Shown one piece after another: positions 24,627 to 32,615 of a DNA stretch of 64,000 nt. The notes under the pieces were generated by a model. The model worked only from the letters and a program-made list of their open reading frames with translations. It had not been told where the DNA came from and ran no database searches. This stretch comes from JACIWG01 sp049969935. Its GTDB lineage: Archaea > Thermoproteota > Nitrososphaeria > JACIWG01. The position numbers and the translations under genes were made by a program. Position 1 is the first letter of the stretch; each line of letters begins with the position of its first letter. Location of the stretch: positions 1 through 64,000 of the forward strand of contig JBMFNX010000001.1 in the NCBI GenBank assembly GCA_049969935.1. The letters are read 5' to 3'.

Positions 24627-25763
24627 TTATTTTTCTAGAAAAATAAGACTTTCGAGTGCGATACCAATTTTTTTCCTATTAGGGTCGGTAACAGTTCTCT
24701 TGTTCACATGAACTATCCTTTTGACATAGAATCCAATATCTTTAGCTATTTCGGAAAGGATAATTGGGACGGGTATAATCTTGTCTGGAAAAACACCCTC
24801 ACCTACAACGAGAACTGCATTCCCCCTTTCATTAAGGAGTCTATATATTTCAGAGAGGGCATCTTTCATATCCCTAAAATATGCTTTCCCTATTGGAGGG
24901 ACATCCAAATAATTAAAATCACTGTAATTTTTTTCAATATCTATTCCAATATATGACCTGAGGCCATGGATGTCAATTTTTGTTTGGTTAAAAAAGAGTT
25001 CATTTTCAATAGAATATACTTTGATATAATCTATTATGTTAAGGTATGGAGGAGAGGTTATAACCGCGTTGAAACTACGATCTTCTAAGAAATCTAATCT
25101 TCTTGCATCAGCATGATAGACTTTAATAATTGATTTTTTTGTTTGTAAAGTTTTAAGATCATAAAACATTTTTTTTACAACCCTTTTAAATACTGGTCTT
25201 AAGGGAGGAATATGTTTTCTTTTCCTAAATTTTATCACGGCACCGTCCTTGTAAGCCATAGAAACTTTGTTGGCAGCAATCATGAGAGCCAAAGTGAAGA
25301 AGTTCTTTGCCAAAACATCTCTTATCTCGCTTATAACTTGTTTAAAAAAAAGTATATCCTCTAAAGCATATTTAGTAAATGCTCTTCTAACTAAGGGACT
25401 TAAACCTTCGATAGAAGGTTTTGTGAACCTTTTACTAAATATATCTTGCGCCACACTCTTTAGGTATCTTAAGTCATAATCCATCGTCTTTACTTGGGAA
25501 AGGAAAACGGCTAATGGCATAATGTCTACACCTACGGAATTTATGCCTCTCTCTTTTGATGCTAAAAGTGTTGTTCCCGAACCACAAAAGGGGTCCAGTA
25601 CCCAATCACCTTCCCTTAATTTAAATTGATCAAAAATCATCATCACAAAATCTCTTGAAAACCCTTCCTTAAAATGAAACCAATTGTATACAGGATGTTT
25701 TTTATTGGGGACAAATGTTACTAATGGCCCAAGTTCAAATTTTTCTTCTATTATGTAGTCCAT
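24627..25763 (-). CDS. DNA methyltransferase, N4-cytosine/N6-adenine type, no partner endonuclease
   Basis: A 378-residue SAM-dependent methyltransferase. DPFCGSGTT (57-65) is the AdoMet-binding motif I and TSPPY (236-240) the catalytic motif IV; the TSPPY form is usual for N4-cytosine enzymes. The sequence between them, about 170 residues, probably includes target recognition. A further stretch GNAVLVVGEG is a motif V/VI strand. No restriction endonuclease or specificity gene is near, so it looks like an orphan (solitary) methyltransferase. A tRNA methyltransferase role is less likely because no RNA-binding THUMP domain is visible. Confidence 0.82.
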   Translation of the reverse strand: MDYIIEEKFELGPLVTFVPNKKHPVYNWFHFKEGFSRDFVMMIFDQFKLREGDWVLDPFCGSGTTLLASKERGINSVGVDIMPLAVFLSQVKTMDYDLRYLKSVAQDIFSKRFTKPSIEGLSPLVRRAFTKYALEDILFFKQVISEIRDVLAKNFFTLALMIAANKVSMAYKDGAVIKFRKRKHIPPLRPVFKRVVKKMFYDLKTLQTKKSIIKVYHADARRLDFLEDRSFNAVITSPPYLNIIDYIKVYSIENELFFNQTKIDIHGLRSYIGIDIEKNYSDFNYLDVPPIGKAYFRDMKDALSEIYRLLNERGNAVLVVGEGVFPDKIIPVPIILSEIAKDIGFYVKRIVHVNKRTVTDPNRKKIGIALESLIFLEK

Positions 25764-25818
25764 AAGTTGTTTAGATGATTATTTTCGACAAATTTATAGT
25801 TAACGCATAATTATTAAA

Positions 25819-27600
25819 CTAGAAGTCCATAGAATTTAATATTTCTTCTGGCAATCCTGGACATTGTACTTTTAAAAAGTATTTACTTTTTATCACTTGA
25901 GCTCTAATCAATTCTTCCATTTCACGATGTGTACGATAAGATAGTGGATTTAATTCTTTTAACCTACCACTGGAAAGCCCTTCGACCTTTACTGGAACAA
26001 GAACCTTTTTACCCCATATAGGATGCACATCATATTCAACTGCACCTCGAACAGCCTGTAAAAGGAAAAGTTCTGTTTCCTCTATAGTTGGACTTGTTCC
26101 ACCAACCGGTTTTGGTATACCGTTTGAATTTAATTCAAGTTTCGTTACAGGCATCTTAAAAGTTCTTTCACCCAATCTTTCTTCAATCCAATCATATTTT
26201 GCACCAATTCTTCCAACAGTATTAAGCATGTAAATTTCTATCAAAACTCCTTTCTCTCTTAACTTTTTTAAGATTTCATAAAATCGTAGTACATGCATTG
26301 TACTTTTAACACCCATTGTAAAAGGCAGACAATATCTAGTTTCATAAATTTCTTTACCTACTACTGAAAGTGATTGTGCCGGATGACCTACAGTTCTACC
26401 GTCAGCGAGAACCTTGGCAGCAAATGCAAGGTCTTCAATTTTTACCCAAGCGTAATCACAAAGATTACCTGGACTAATGAAGACCGCAGTATTTAATGGC
26501 CCACTGGAATCTATTTGACCATCAAAGTACCCTGTGTCTGCTAAATCAAATACACTTCTTGCATTTTTATTGGGGGAACCACAGTACTGGAAAAGTTTAC
26601 CTTCTAAACTTGGATTCCCATTAGGGTCAAATTCAGTATTTTCATGTAAAGCTTTTGGTGACATTGCAGCCTTTAATATTGGAAGCTGATGCTCATTAAC
26701 ATCCTCGGTTTTTGTCCATGAGCCCTTTTCGGACCCGTATACTCGATCTTCAAATATTGCAACTATATCATCGTTTCTTATTACTTGGTCGGATACATAT
26801 AATGTTGGGTCCACGCCAAATTGTTTTATAAATAGGTGTTTGTTATGTTCACCAAAAACATACATGCCATGTGTGGATTTGCCGGTACCAGTCAAGCCCC
26901 ACACGCACATTATAACCCTTTTACTTTTACCTTCCACAGTCTTTACTGTAAACTCTCTTAGAGCAGCATGCTCACCACAGCCACCTTTCTTATAAACAAA
27001 ATAGATCCAGTGTGCAAGAAAACCTTTTTTAACTTCACCTTGATATGAGCTACATGTAACAATCGTATAGTCGTGATGGGGAAAACGTAGCACCCTTAGC
27101 ATCTGATTAGTTCCAGGAATATTTGGATTTCCTAAATAATGGGGTATTTCAAACAACATTACATCCGGTTCTTCATCTGATGGGGCTGGAAAATTAATTT
27201 TAGACCATCGGAATGCGATATCAGGGAATTGGGGGTCACAGTATAATCGTGCATGCATTCTTACTGGAGAAGCATTAGAACCTAAATAGCAATCAACTTG
27301 TATCAAAGGACCCTGCGCTAGAATATGCTCTAAGACTCTCATCATCAAAAACTTGTATTCAGGCAAAAGTTCATTATCATCTTCCACAACAACGGTTCCG
27401 TTTGCTGACCTATGCCATATATTTGAAGCCCATCCCCAAGAACCGTTTTTGAATCCTATACCATACAGTTTTGCACGTTCAAAAAGATCTGGAGGATTAT
27501 TTAAAATTGCCTTTAAACCAGCTTTCTCCTTAAGCATAATAATTTTAAAAAATAAATCCTTAAACCCTTGAATCGTAATCTCATCCTGCTTAATAAGCAA
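25819..27600 (-). CDS. pckA: Phosphoenolpyruvate carboxykinase, ATP-type family (divergent)
   Basis: A 593-residue protein. CVWGLTGTGKST at 232-243 is the kinase-1a P-loop of PEP carboxykinase, followed by a second metal/nucleotide segment DDIVAIFEDRVYG. The enzyme interconverts oxaloacetate and PEP. Overall it resembles the ATP-dependent PF01293 family but is longer and divergent, so nucleotide preference is uncertain. Start is taken as TTG at 27600 with a gaggtggg about 11 nt upstream; an ATG at 27537 is an alternative. With fba and pfp nearby it completes a gluconeogenic set, although in separate transcripts. Confidence 0.8.
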   Translation of the reverse strand: MLIKQDEITIQGFKDLFFKIIMLKEKAGLKAILNNPPDLFERAKLYGIGFKNGSWGWASNIWHRSANGTVVVEDDNELLPEYKFLMMRVLEHILAQGPLIQVDCYLGSNASPVRMHARLYCDPQFPDIAFRWSKINFPAPSDEEPDVMLFEIPHYLGNPNIPGTNQMLRVLRFPHHDYTIVTCSSYQGEVKKGFLAHWIYFVYKKGGCGEHAALREFTVKTVEGKSKRVIMCVWGLTGTGKSTHGMYVFGEHNKHLFIKQFGVDPTLYVSDQVIRNDDIVAIFEDRVYGSEKGSWTKTEDVNEHQLPILKAAMSPKALHENTEFDPNGNPSLEGKLFQYCGSPNKNARSVFDLADTGYFDGQIDSSGPLNTAVFISPGNLCDYAWVKIEDLAFAAKVLADGRTVGHPAQSLSVVGKEIYETRYCLPFTMGVKSTMHVLRFYEILKKLREKGVLIEIYMLNTVGRIGAKYDWIEERLGERTFKMPVTKLELNSNGIPKPVGGTSPTIEETELFLLQAVRGAVEYDVHPIWGKKVLVPVKVEGLSSGRLKELNPLSYRTHREMEELIRAQVIKSKYFLKVQCPGLPEEILNSMDF

Positions 27601-27932
27601 GATAAATACCCACCTCTACTATTATGCTAGTAGAACAATATCTTCCGTGAGCAAGGGAATGATATTTCATGGACGAATCGCTGAAAAAGCGCATAAAATT
27701 CCATAAATAAATTTTATCTACAAAAAACAAACTTTTTGATAACAAAAAATATTGTATCCCAACAATCTGCAAATCAAACAACAGCATTACAAACAACTAT
27801 CTGACATAATGCCAACACAAATTCAATTTAACTTTCAAAATTTTATTAAAAACAAAAATTACTGCTATAATACCATAATAGCAAACAAATACTTGACAAT
27901 ACGGCAAAACATGCATTAAAATAGATTCATAA
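27601..27932. other. Non-coding interval upstream of pckA
   Basis: About 330 nt without a convincing gene. The pckA-proximal end holds the gaggtggg ribosome-binding sequence; the rest is AT-rich with several A/T runs that could be promoters for pckA (minus strand). I see no stable hairpin, repeat or tRNA-like fold in it before the tRNA-Leu. Confidence 0.4.
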
Positions 27933-28017
27933 TGCAGGGGGTGGGATTTGAACCCACGAACCCCTACGGGACAGGGTTCTAAGCCCTGCGCCTTTGACCT
28001 GGCTTGGCAACCCCTGC
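27933..28017 (-). tRNA. tRNA-Leu (TAG anticodon)
   Basis: Reverse-complement gives a class II tRNA with acceptor GCAGGGG/CCCCTGC, discriminator A, anticodon stem CAGGG/CCCTG around loop CTTAGAA (anticodon TAG), a long variable arm (TCCCGTAGGGG) and T arm with GGTTCAAAT. Length 85 nt. CCA is not encoded and no intron is present. Confidence 0.94.
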
Positions 28018-28139
28018 GCCTCGTTTATTGAGTTTTAGTTGTTGTGATTTAAAGTTTTCTCCTATGGAAATGCATAATTGGAGAATAGGATTCTTTTAAA
28101 AGGAATGATTAAAAAATTAAGAAGTTAGGGGATAATTAT

Positions 28140-28600
28140 GTGCAAGGAGAGATTAGGTTGAGTAATTTTATTTTTAAGAAAATTTTCGATACAGTTGATA
28201 ATGCTTTGAAGGGAAACTGATAAAGTGGGAGTGAATATAGCATATTGGAGTAAAGAGATTCTTCTTTTTACAATATTTTTTATTGCACATAGGTTAAGTA
28301 AGATAACAAGGACAATTGATGTTATAGAGATATATTGTTAAAGTTAGATGCTAGAGTAATAGAATTAAAGGTATCTGAAGTTAAGGATTTTAATGATGTC
28401 ACATTTATACAATGTTAAAGAGACTAAAGAGAAAATGCTTGATCTTAATAACCAAATTTTAGATGAAGTTTTTCTAAACTTTCCATAGATGGTGTTAGAA
28501 AGGAGAACATACATTTAGAGAGCACTCCTTTGATGTTAGAGAACCTTTTTTAAAGATGATGAATTCGAGTTTAAGATTTCTTGTTTTGGCCGATTAGAGG
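28140..28600 (+). pseudogene. Degenerate coding remnants of an unrecognised gene
   Basis: The plus strand shows successive short open stretches in changing frames with coding-like composition: VQGEIRLSNFIFKKIFDTVD (from 28140), then VGVNIAYWSKEILLFTIFFI, then KLDARVIELKVSEVKDFNDV, then KETKEKMLDLNNQILDEVF and FSKLSIDGVRKENIHLEST. Each is ended by a stop or frame change within 20-40 codons. Together they suggest one decayed gene, possibly encoding a protein with a membrane span. No family recognised. It could also be random AT-rich sequence. Confidence 0.35.
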
Positions 28601-28721
28601 GAGTGTGAAACTGCTTCTAGCCTGCGTTAAGTTTATTAATTCCACGGAATCTTTGGATAGGATAGAAAAAGCCCGAATGCCCTCTTATGGGCGATATGTG
28701 GGGGTTAGAGCAGCCAGATAG
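28601..28721 (+). pseudogene. Possible C-terminal remnant of an IS605-type TnpB
   Basis: An open stretch ends SLDRIEKARMPSYGRYVGVR followed by AAR and TAG at 28719-28721, running directly into the structured RNA at 28660-28820. In IS200/IS605 elements the 3' end of tnpB overlaps the omega RNA, so this fits a leftover TnpB tail. No catalytic RuvC or zinc-finger motif remains, and similarity to TnpB is inferred mainly from position. Confidence 0.35.
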
Positions 28722-28820
28722 ATGTGCCGTCTTCAACCGTTCACGGCGAAAGCCTCCCCATGACACGAGGGAGGATGATGAGCGTTACACAAGTTAACGC
28801 TCAAACAGAACGGTTGAAAC
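28660..28820 (+). ncRNA. Structured RNA with 11-bp pseudoknot, omega-RNA-like
   Basis: This stretch is GC-richer than its flanks and folds compactly on the plus strand: hairpin GCCC/GGGC (28679-28692); stem GCCGT (28726-28730) with ACGGC (28743-28747); stem CCTCCC (28753-28758) with GGGAGG (28769-28774); stem GAGCGTTA (28780-28787) with TAACGCTC (28795-28802). The loop of the second stem, ttcaaccgttc (28732-28742), is fully complementary to gaacggttgaa (28808-28818), an 11-bp pseudoknot. A loop pairing with the extreme 3' end is the architecture of TnpB-associated omega RNAs at the right end of IS200/IS605 elements. No intact tnpB is present. Confidence 0.55.
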
Positions 28821-29112
28821 ATATGTTGAAGCTTATTAATTATAAAGGATAGAAGGATAATATATAATGTTAGGGTGAGTGGGAAAGTTAGTATAAAAGA
28901 ATTTTCAATGGTTAGAGATAAGGTTACAGTTGTACTTGAATAGGATACTATTTTCTATCCATTTTTATGTTTGATTCAGGTGAGATGCATTTCTTCATAG
29001 GGCGTGTCCTACCCTCTGTGCAGATTAGTGTCATCACATTATCTGAGAATACGTTAATAGAAATATTTATTATTTTCCCTTTTTATTTTTAAAATCATCT
29101 ATTCCTATGCTC
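28821..29112. other. Gene-poor interval after the structured RNA
   Basis: About 290 nt before the pyrB stop. One coding-like scrap on the plus strand, NVRVSGKVSIKEFSMVRDKV ending in a stop near 28940, may belong to the same decayed gene as 28140-28600, which would place the structured RNA inside it. Otherwise nothing recognised. Confidence 0.3.
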
Positions 29113-30045
29113 TTACACTTTTGCGTCTAAGATAGACGATAGAAGGGCTGCTCGTAACTTTTTCCCATACAATGTTTGTTTAAAGTATCTCGCATAACGT
29201 GAACTATCTACTTCATAAGAGATTTCGTCTACTCGAGGTAATGGATGTAATATTATTAGGTCTTCTTTTGCTTTTTGTAGAATTTTTAAGTTCACTACAT
29301 AAGAGCTTCTTACTTTTTCGTATTCTGCAAGGTCTGGAAAACGTTCTTTTTGAATTCTTGTCACATAAAGTACATCAAGTTCTGGCAAAACTTCTTCAAC
29401 ATTATCATGTTCAGAAAGTGCAACCTTCTTTTCTAGGTCAAAGAAAATTTCTCTTCTTACTCTCAACATCGGATGTGAAATAAGTTTTATTTTTACATTG
29501 AACAATGATAAAGCGTACAAAAGTGAGTATACTGTTCGCCCATACTTTAAATCGCCCAAAATGCCTATATTTAAACCATCGATTACACCCTTTTCCTTGA
29601 TTATTGTATAAAGATCTGTCATTGCTTGTGTAGGATGTTCCTCTGTACCACTTCCTCCATTTATTATTGGCTTGTTTGAAACTTCTGCCGCAAACTTAGC
29701 GGCACCATCTTTATAATGGCGTATAACAATTACATCAACATAGTTTTCTACAGTTCTTATTGTATCAGCTAAATTTTCGCCTTTTTCAACTGAGGAGGTT
29801 CGAGGTTCCGCGAATCCTAAACATTTACCACCAAGCCATAACATTGCAGCTTCAAAGCTTAATCTAGTTCTAGTGCTTGGTTCGAAAAAAAGATAACCTA
29901 AAATTTTTCCTTCAAGAATATGTCCACGTTCTTTTTCGGACAAATTTTCTATTTTATCGGCTACACCAAAAAGATATAGGAGATCGTTTTTAGAAAAATC
30001 TTTTATTGAGACCACGTCCCTATTTTTAAAGGGATTAACCATCAT
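29113..30045 (-). CDS. pyrB: Aspartate carbamoyltransferase catalytic subunit
   Basis: About 310 residues. YLFFEPSTRTRLSFEAAM is the carbamoyl-phosphate loop (STRT), EPRTSSVEKGENLADT holds the second phosphate contact, and ILHPLPRVDEI lies in the aspartate domain. It condenses carbamoyl phosphate and aspartate in pyrimidine synthesis. Start chosen at ATG 30045, just after gggtgat; a TTG and a further ATG flank it. Its regulatory partner pyrI is divergently transcribed from 30118 instead of following in the same operon. Confidence 0.95.
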   Translation of the reverse strand: MMVNPFKNRDVVSIKDFSKNDLLYLFGVADKIENLSEKERGHILEGKILGYLFFEPSTRTRLSFEAAMLWLGGKCLGFAEPRTSSVEKGENLADTIRTVENYVDVIVIRHYKDGAAKFAAEVSNKPIINGGSGTEEHPTQAMTDLYTIIKEKGVIDGLNIGILGDLKYGRTVYSLLYALSLFNVKIKLISHPMLRVRREIFFDLEKKVALSEHDNVEEVLPELDVLYVTRIQKERFPDLAEYEKVRSSYVVNLKILQKAKEDLIILHPLPRVDEISYEVDSSRYARYFKQTLYGKKLRAALLSSILDAKV

Positions 30046-30117
30046 CAATCACCCTATAAGTTTGTAAACATTTAAAATAAAAATATATGTGTAGGTTGAT
30101 ATGAGTGATTGAGTGCA
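30046..30117. promoter_or_regulatory. Divergent pyrB/pyrI promoter region
   Basis: About 70 nt between the two start codons contain A/T tracts readable as TATA elements in both directions (plus: atttaaaat near 30070; minus: the complementary stretch). A four-codon frame ATGAGTGATTGA at 30101-30112 precedes pyrI and could be a leader. Regulation by a shared operator is possible but no motif was identified. Confidence 0.45.
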
Positions 30118-30573
30118 ATGCCAGAAAAGGAGTTGTTGGTACAGAAAATAAAGAATGGGACTGTTATAGATCATATAGTAGCTGGGAAAGCACTTCAAGT
30201 ACTTTCTATATTAGGTGTTAGCGGTTCCGAAGGTAAAACGATAACTATTGCTATGAATGTTCCTAGTAAAAAGTATGGTAGGAAGGATATTGTTAAAATT
30301 GAAGACACATACTTGTCTCCTGAAATTACGAATAAAATTTCACTAATTACACCTCACGCTACTGTTAATATTATTAGAGAATATGAGGTTGTTGAAAAGA
30401 GGCCATTAGAATTACCGGATGAAATTATAGGTTTATTTAAGTGCCCGAATCCCAACTGCATAACTAATGCCAGTGAACCAATAGAAACGAAATTTTATTT
30501 GCCATCAAAGGATCCTCCGCTTCTAAGATGCAAATATTGTGAAAGAATATATGCACCCTCTGAGGTAATATAG
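30118..30573 (+). CDS. pyrI: Aspartate carbamoyltransferase regulatory subunit
   Basis: About 151 residues from the ATG at 30118 (MPEKELLVQKIKNGTVIDHI); a TTG three codons earlier is also open. The allosteric nucleotide domain is followed by the zinc domain with CPNPNC and CKYC pairs, which bind the structural zinc contacting PyrB. It is followed after 1 nt by the ATPase H subunit gene, so it is the first gene of that run. Confidence 0.95.
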   Translation: MPEKELLVQKIKNGTVIDHIVAGKALQVLSILGVSGSEGKTITIAMNVPSKKYGRKDIVKIEDTYLSPEITNKISLITPHATVNIIREYEVVEKRPLELPDEIIGLFKCPNPNCITNASEPIETKFYLPSKDPPLLRCKYCERIYAPSEVI

Positions 30574-30574
30574 A

Positions 30575-30910
30575 ATGGAAAAAAAAGTTTTTGAATCAAT
30601 TATCGAAATAGAGAACAAGAAAAAGAGTGAAATAGAAGAAGTATTAAGGGAGGCAGAAGAAATGAGGAGAAAGGCTGAGGTTGATGGGAAAAAAATTTAT
30701 GAAGAAATAATTAATAAAAGAAAAGAAGAGGGAGAAGATGAAGCAAGAAAAATAATATTGGAGGCAGAAAGAAAAAGTGAAATAGAATATAAGAGGATAA
30801 TGTTAGAAGCTGAAGAGAAAAAGAAAACGTTAAGAGAAAACGTAAAAAATTGTGAGGAGGAGGCTATAAGTGAAATTTTAAAAATGCTCTTGGAAAGGTG
30901 GAAGGAATGA
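30575..30910 (+). CDS. atpH: A/V-type ATP synthase subunit H (peripheral stalk)
   Basis: A 111-residue, almost wholly charged coiled-coil protein (Glu and Lys heptads from residue 10 to 90), ending EEAISEILKMLLERWKE. Archaeal ATPase subunit H (G in eukaryotes) pairs with subunit E to form the stator stalk. Its position directly before atpE, with which it overlaps as ATGA at 30907-30910, supports the call. Sequence alone would be ambiguous. Confidence 0.82.
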   Translation: MEKKVFESIIEIENKKKSEIEEVLREAEEMRRKAEVDGKKIYEEIINKRKEEGEDEARKIILEAERKSEIEYKRIMLEAEEKKKTLRENVKNCEEEAISEILKMLLERWKE

Positions 30911-31554
30911 ATAAGGTTATAAATCTTGATTCACTTTTAGAAACAATAGAAGGAGAATATGAGAGGCAAAAAAAGATGATTATAGATAAAGCTAAAGAGG
31001 ATTATGAAAAAATTTTACAGAAATATAGAGATGAAGCAGATAGGAGGGCGAGAGAAGAATTTAATAAGATTGTGGAGGAGGCGAAAAGAAAAGCCGGATT
31101 AATACTTCAGAAAAAGTTATCTGAAGCTGAGTTGAACGCGAAATGGGAATTACTTAAAGATAAGGAGGAAGCATTCCAGTATATTGTAGATAAATTTTTA
31201 GAAAAAGTTTATGAGAAACAGTATTTGGAAATGGCGAGGGAAGTTCTTTTTTGGCATATTTATAGGACTCTAAAAACACTTAATGTAGAAAAATGTGTTA
31301 TTAGAGTTAATGAAAAATCAAAAAAATTAATTGACAAGGATAGTTTAAGGAAAAAATTAAAGGAAGACGGGTTAAAGATAAAGTTAAGTTTTAAAGAAGA
31401 TAAAAGTATTAATGGAGAAGCGATTATAGAGGCGCTTGAAGGAAAACTGAGAGTAGACTGTTCATTTAGAGGAATGATTGCAAAAGATGAGGACCTAATA
31501 AAAAAATTGCTTAATGAAAAAATTTTTGAAAAGAGGGTGATCAGGGATAGGTAA
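30907..31554 (+). CDS. atpE: A/V-type ATP synthase subunit E
   Basis: About 215 residues from the ATG at 30907, which overlaps the atpH stop; the frame reaches a GTG three codons earlier. A long N-terminal coiled coil (IEGEYERQKKMIIDKAKEDY onward to about residue 80) is followed by the globular domain with GEAIIEALEGKLRVDCSFRG, typical of subunit E. It joins subunit H in the peripheral stalk and caps it on the A/B head. The 3' end contains gagggtgatc, the ribosome-binding sequence of the next gene. Confidence 0.9.
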   Translation: MNKVINLDSLLETIEGEYERQKKMIIDKAKEDYEKILQKYRDEADRRAREEFNKIVEEAKRKAGLILQKKLSEAELNAKWELLKDKEEAFQYIVDKFLEKVYEKQYLEMAREVLFWHIYRTLKTLNVEKCVIRVNEKSKKLIDKDSLRKKLKEDGLKIKLSFKEDKSINGEAIIEALEGKLRVDCSFRGMIAKDEDLIKKLLNEKIFEKRVIRDR

Positions 31555-31870
31555 AGTATATGTTATTGGAGATGAAATGGTAACCGAATTTTTTAGCGTA
31601 GCAGGCGCTGAAAAGACTTTTATACCAAGAAGTAGGGAAGAGGCAAGGACAATTTTTAGTGAACTTTTAAAAAAGGAGGATTCAGCTCTTATCGTAATTG
31701 AGAAAAGTGTGTCCTTGTGGTTGGATGACCTAATAAATAAGCATATTTCTGAAAAAAAGAGACCGTTAATTATAACTTTGCAGTCGCCCAAAAAGGAATA
31801 TAAGGAAAACCAGTTGGAGGATATAGTAAGATTGATAGAAAAGGTTACAGGCGTCAAAATTGAAATTTAA
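31547..31870 (+). CDS. atpF: A/V-type ATP synthase subunit F, probably starting at ATA
   Basis: The first ATG (31577) would remove the first beta strand of the fold. Upstream in frame the codons read GKVYVIGDE, exactly the strand expected at the start of subunit F, and only three codons before it is an in-frame stop. No ATG, GTG or TTG lies between, but an ATA at 31547 does, four bases after gagggtgatc, an almost complete Shine-Dalgarno match. I therefore place the start at this ATA (107 residues). Subunit F is part of the central rotor stalk. The catalytic A and B subunits are not in the window. Confidence 0.8.
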   Translation: MGKVYVIGDEMVTEFFSVAGAEKTFIPRSREEARTIFSELLKKEDSALIVIEKSVSLWLDDLINKHISEKKRPLIITLQSPKKEYKENQLEDIVRLIEKVTGVKIEI

Positions 31871-31885
31871 TAGTTGGGGGAAAGT

Positions 31886-32548
31886 ATGGAAATAAACACG
31901 TTTACATTATTTAGGTCATGTAATATAGGAATATTTTTAAAATGTAATGAAAAATTTGTTTTAGTTCCAAAAAATATCGCAGTTACGAAAGCAGAAAAAT
32001 TGTCAACTTTTCTTGGGGTACCATACATACGCGCCTCCGTTTCTGGATTAAGACTATTAGGTCCACTAATTGCAATGAATAGTAATGGTATTCTAGTTTC
32101 AAAGTACATTGAAGATGATGAATTAAAAAGTTTAAAGAGTGAAACAGGGTTGCCTGTAGAACGCTTTCCTTCAAACTATACAGCAGTGGGAAATCTGATT
32201 TCAGTAAATGACAAAGGAGCGATTGTATCAAACATTTTTTCATCCACTCATGTGAAGGTAATTCAAGACGTCCTTGATGTACCTACTGAAAGAATGAATG
32301 TAGCAGGATATACTACTGTAGGTTCTTTGATTTTTGCAACCAATGTTGGAGCGCTGGTACATCCACTTACCTCAGATAGGGAGGTAGAGAAAATTAAATC
32401 AATTTTAAAGACAGAAGTAACACATTGTACAGTAAATGATGGAGTACCTTTTGTTTCATCTGGTATATTAGGTAATTCTAAGGGAATTGTTGTAGGAAAC
32501 TTAACTAACGGAACAGAACTTATGACCCTCTCAATGATTTTCAGGTAA
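31886..32548 (+). CDS. aif6: Translation initiation factor 6
   Basis: About 220 residues from the ATG at 31886 (tgggggaa upstream), with five-fold repeated alpha-beta units: blocks such as FLGVPYIRASVSGLRLLGPL, GLPVERFPSNYTAVGNLISV and VPTERMNVAGYTTVGSLIFA show the internal symmetry. aIF6 binds the large subunit (uL14, uL24 area) and prevents subunit joining. It usually neighbours eL31/eL39 and prefoldin; here the ATPase genes precede it and prefoldin and ftsY follow, matching the downstream half of the usual cluster. Confidence 0.95.
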   Translation: MEINTFTLFRSCNIGIFLKCNEKFVLVPKNIAVTKAEKLSTFLGVPYIRASVSGLRLLGPLIAMNSNGILVSKYIEDDELKSLKSETGLPVERFPSNYTAVGNLISVNDKGAIVSNIFSSTHVKVIQDVLDVPTERMNVAGYTTVGSLIFATNVGALVHPLTSDREVEKIKSILKTEVTHCTVNDGVPFVSSGILGNSKGIVVGNLTNGTELMTLSMIFR

Positions 32549-32615
32549 AATTATAGTTAATCCAGTACGAAATACTTTTAATCCAATTAATCTAGACCAA
32601 ATTTGTGCATCTAAA

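Noticed and set aside
28808..28820. CRISPR repeat end (GTTGAAAC-like)
   Set aside because: The motif occurs once, with no repeated unit or spacer array; it is explained by the pseudoknot strand.
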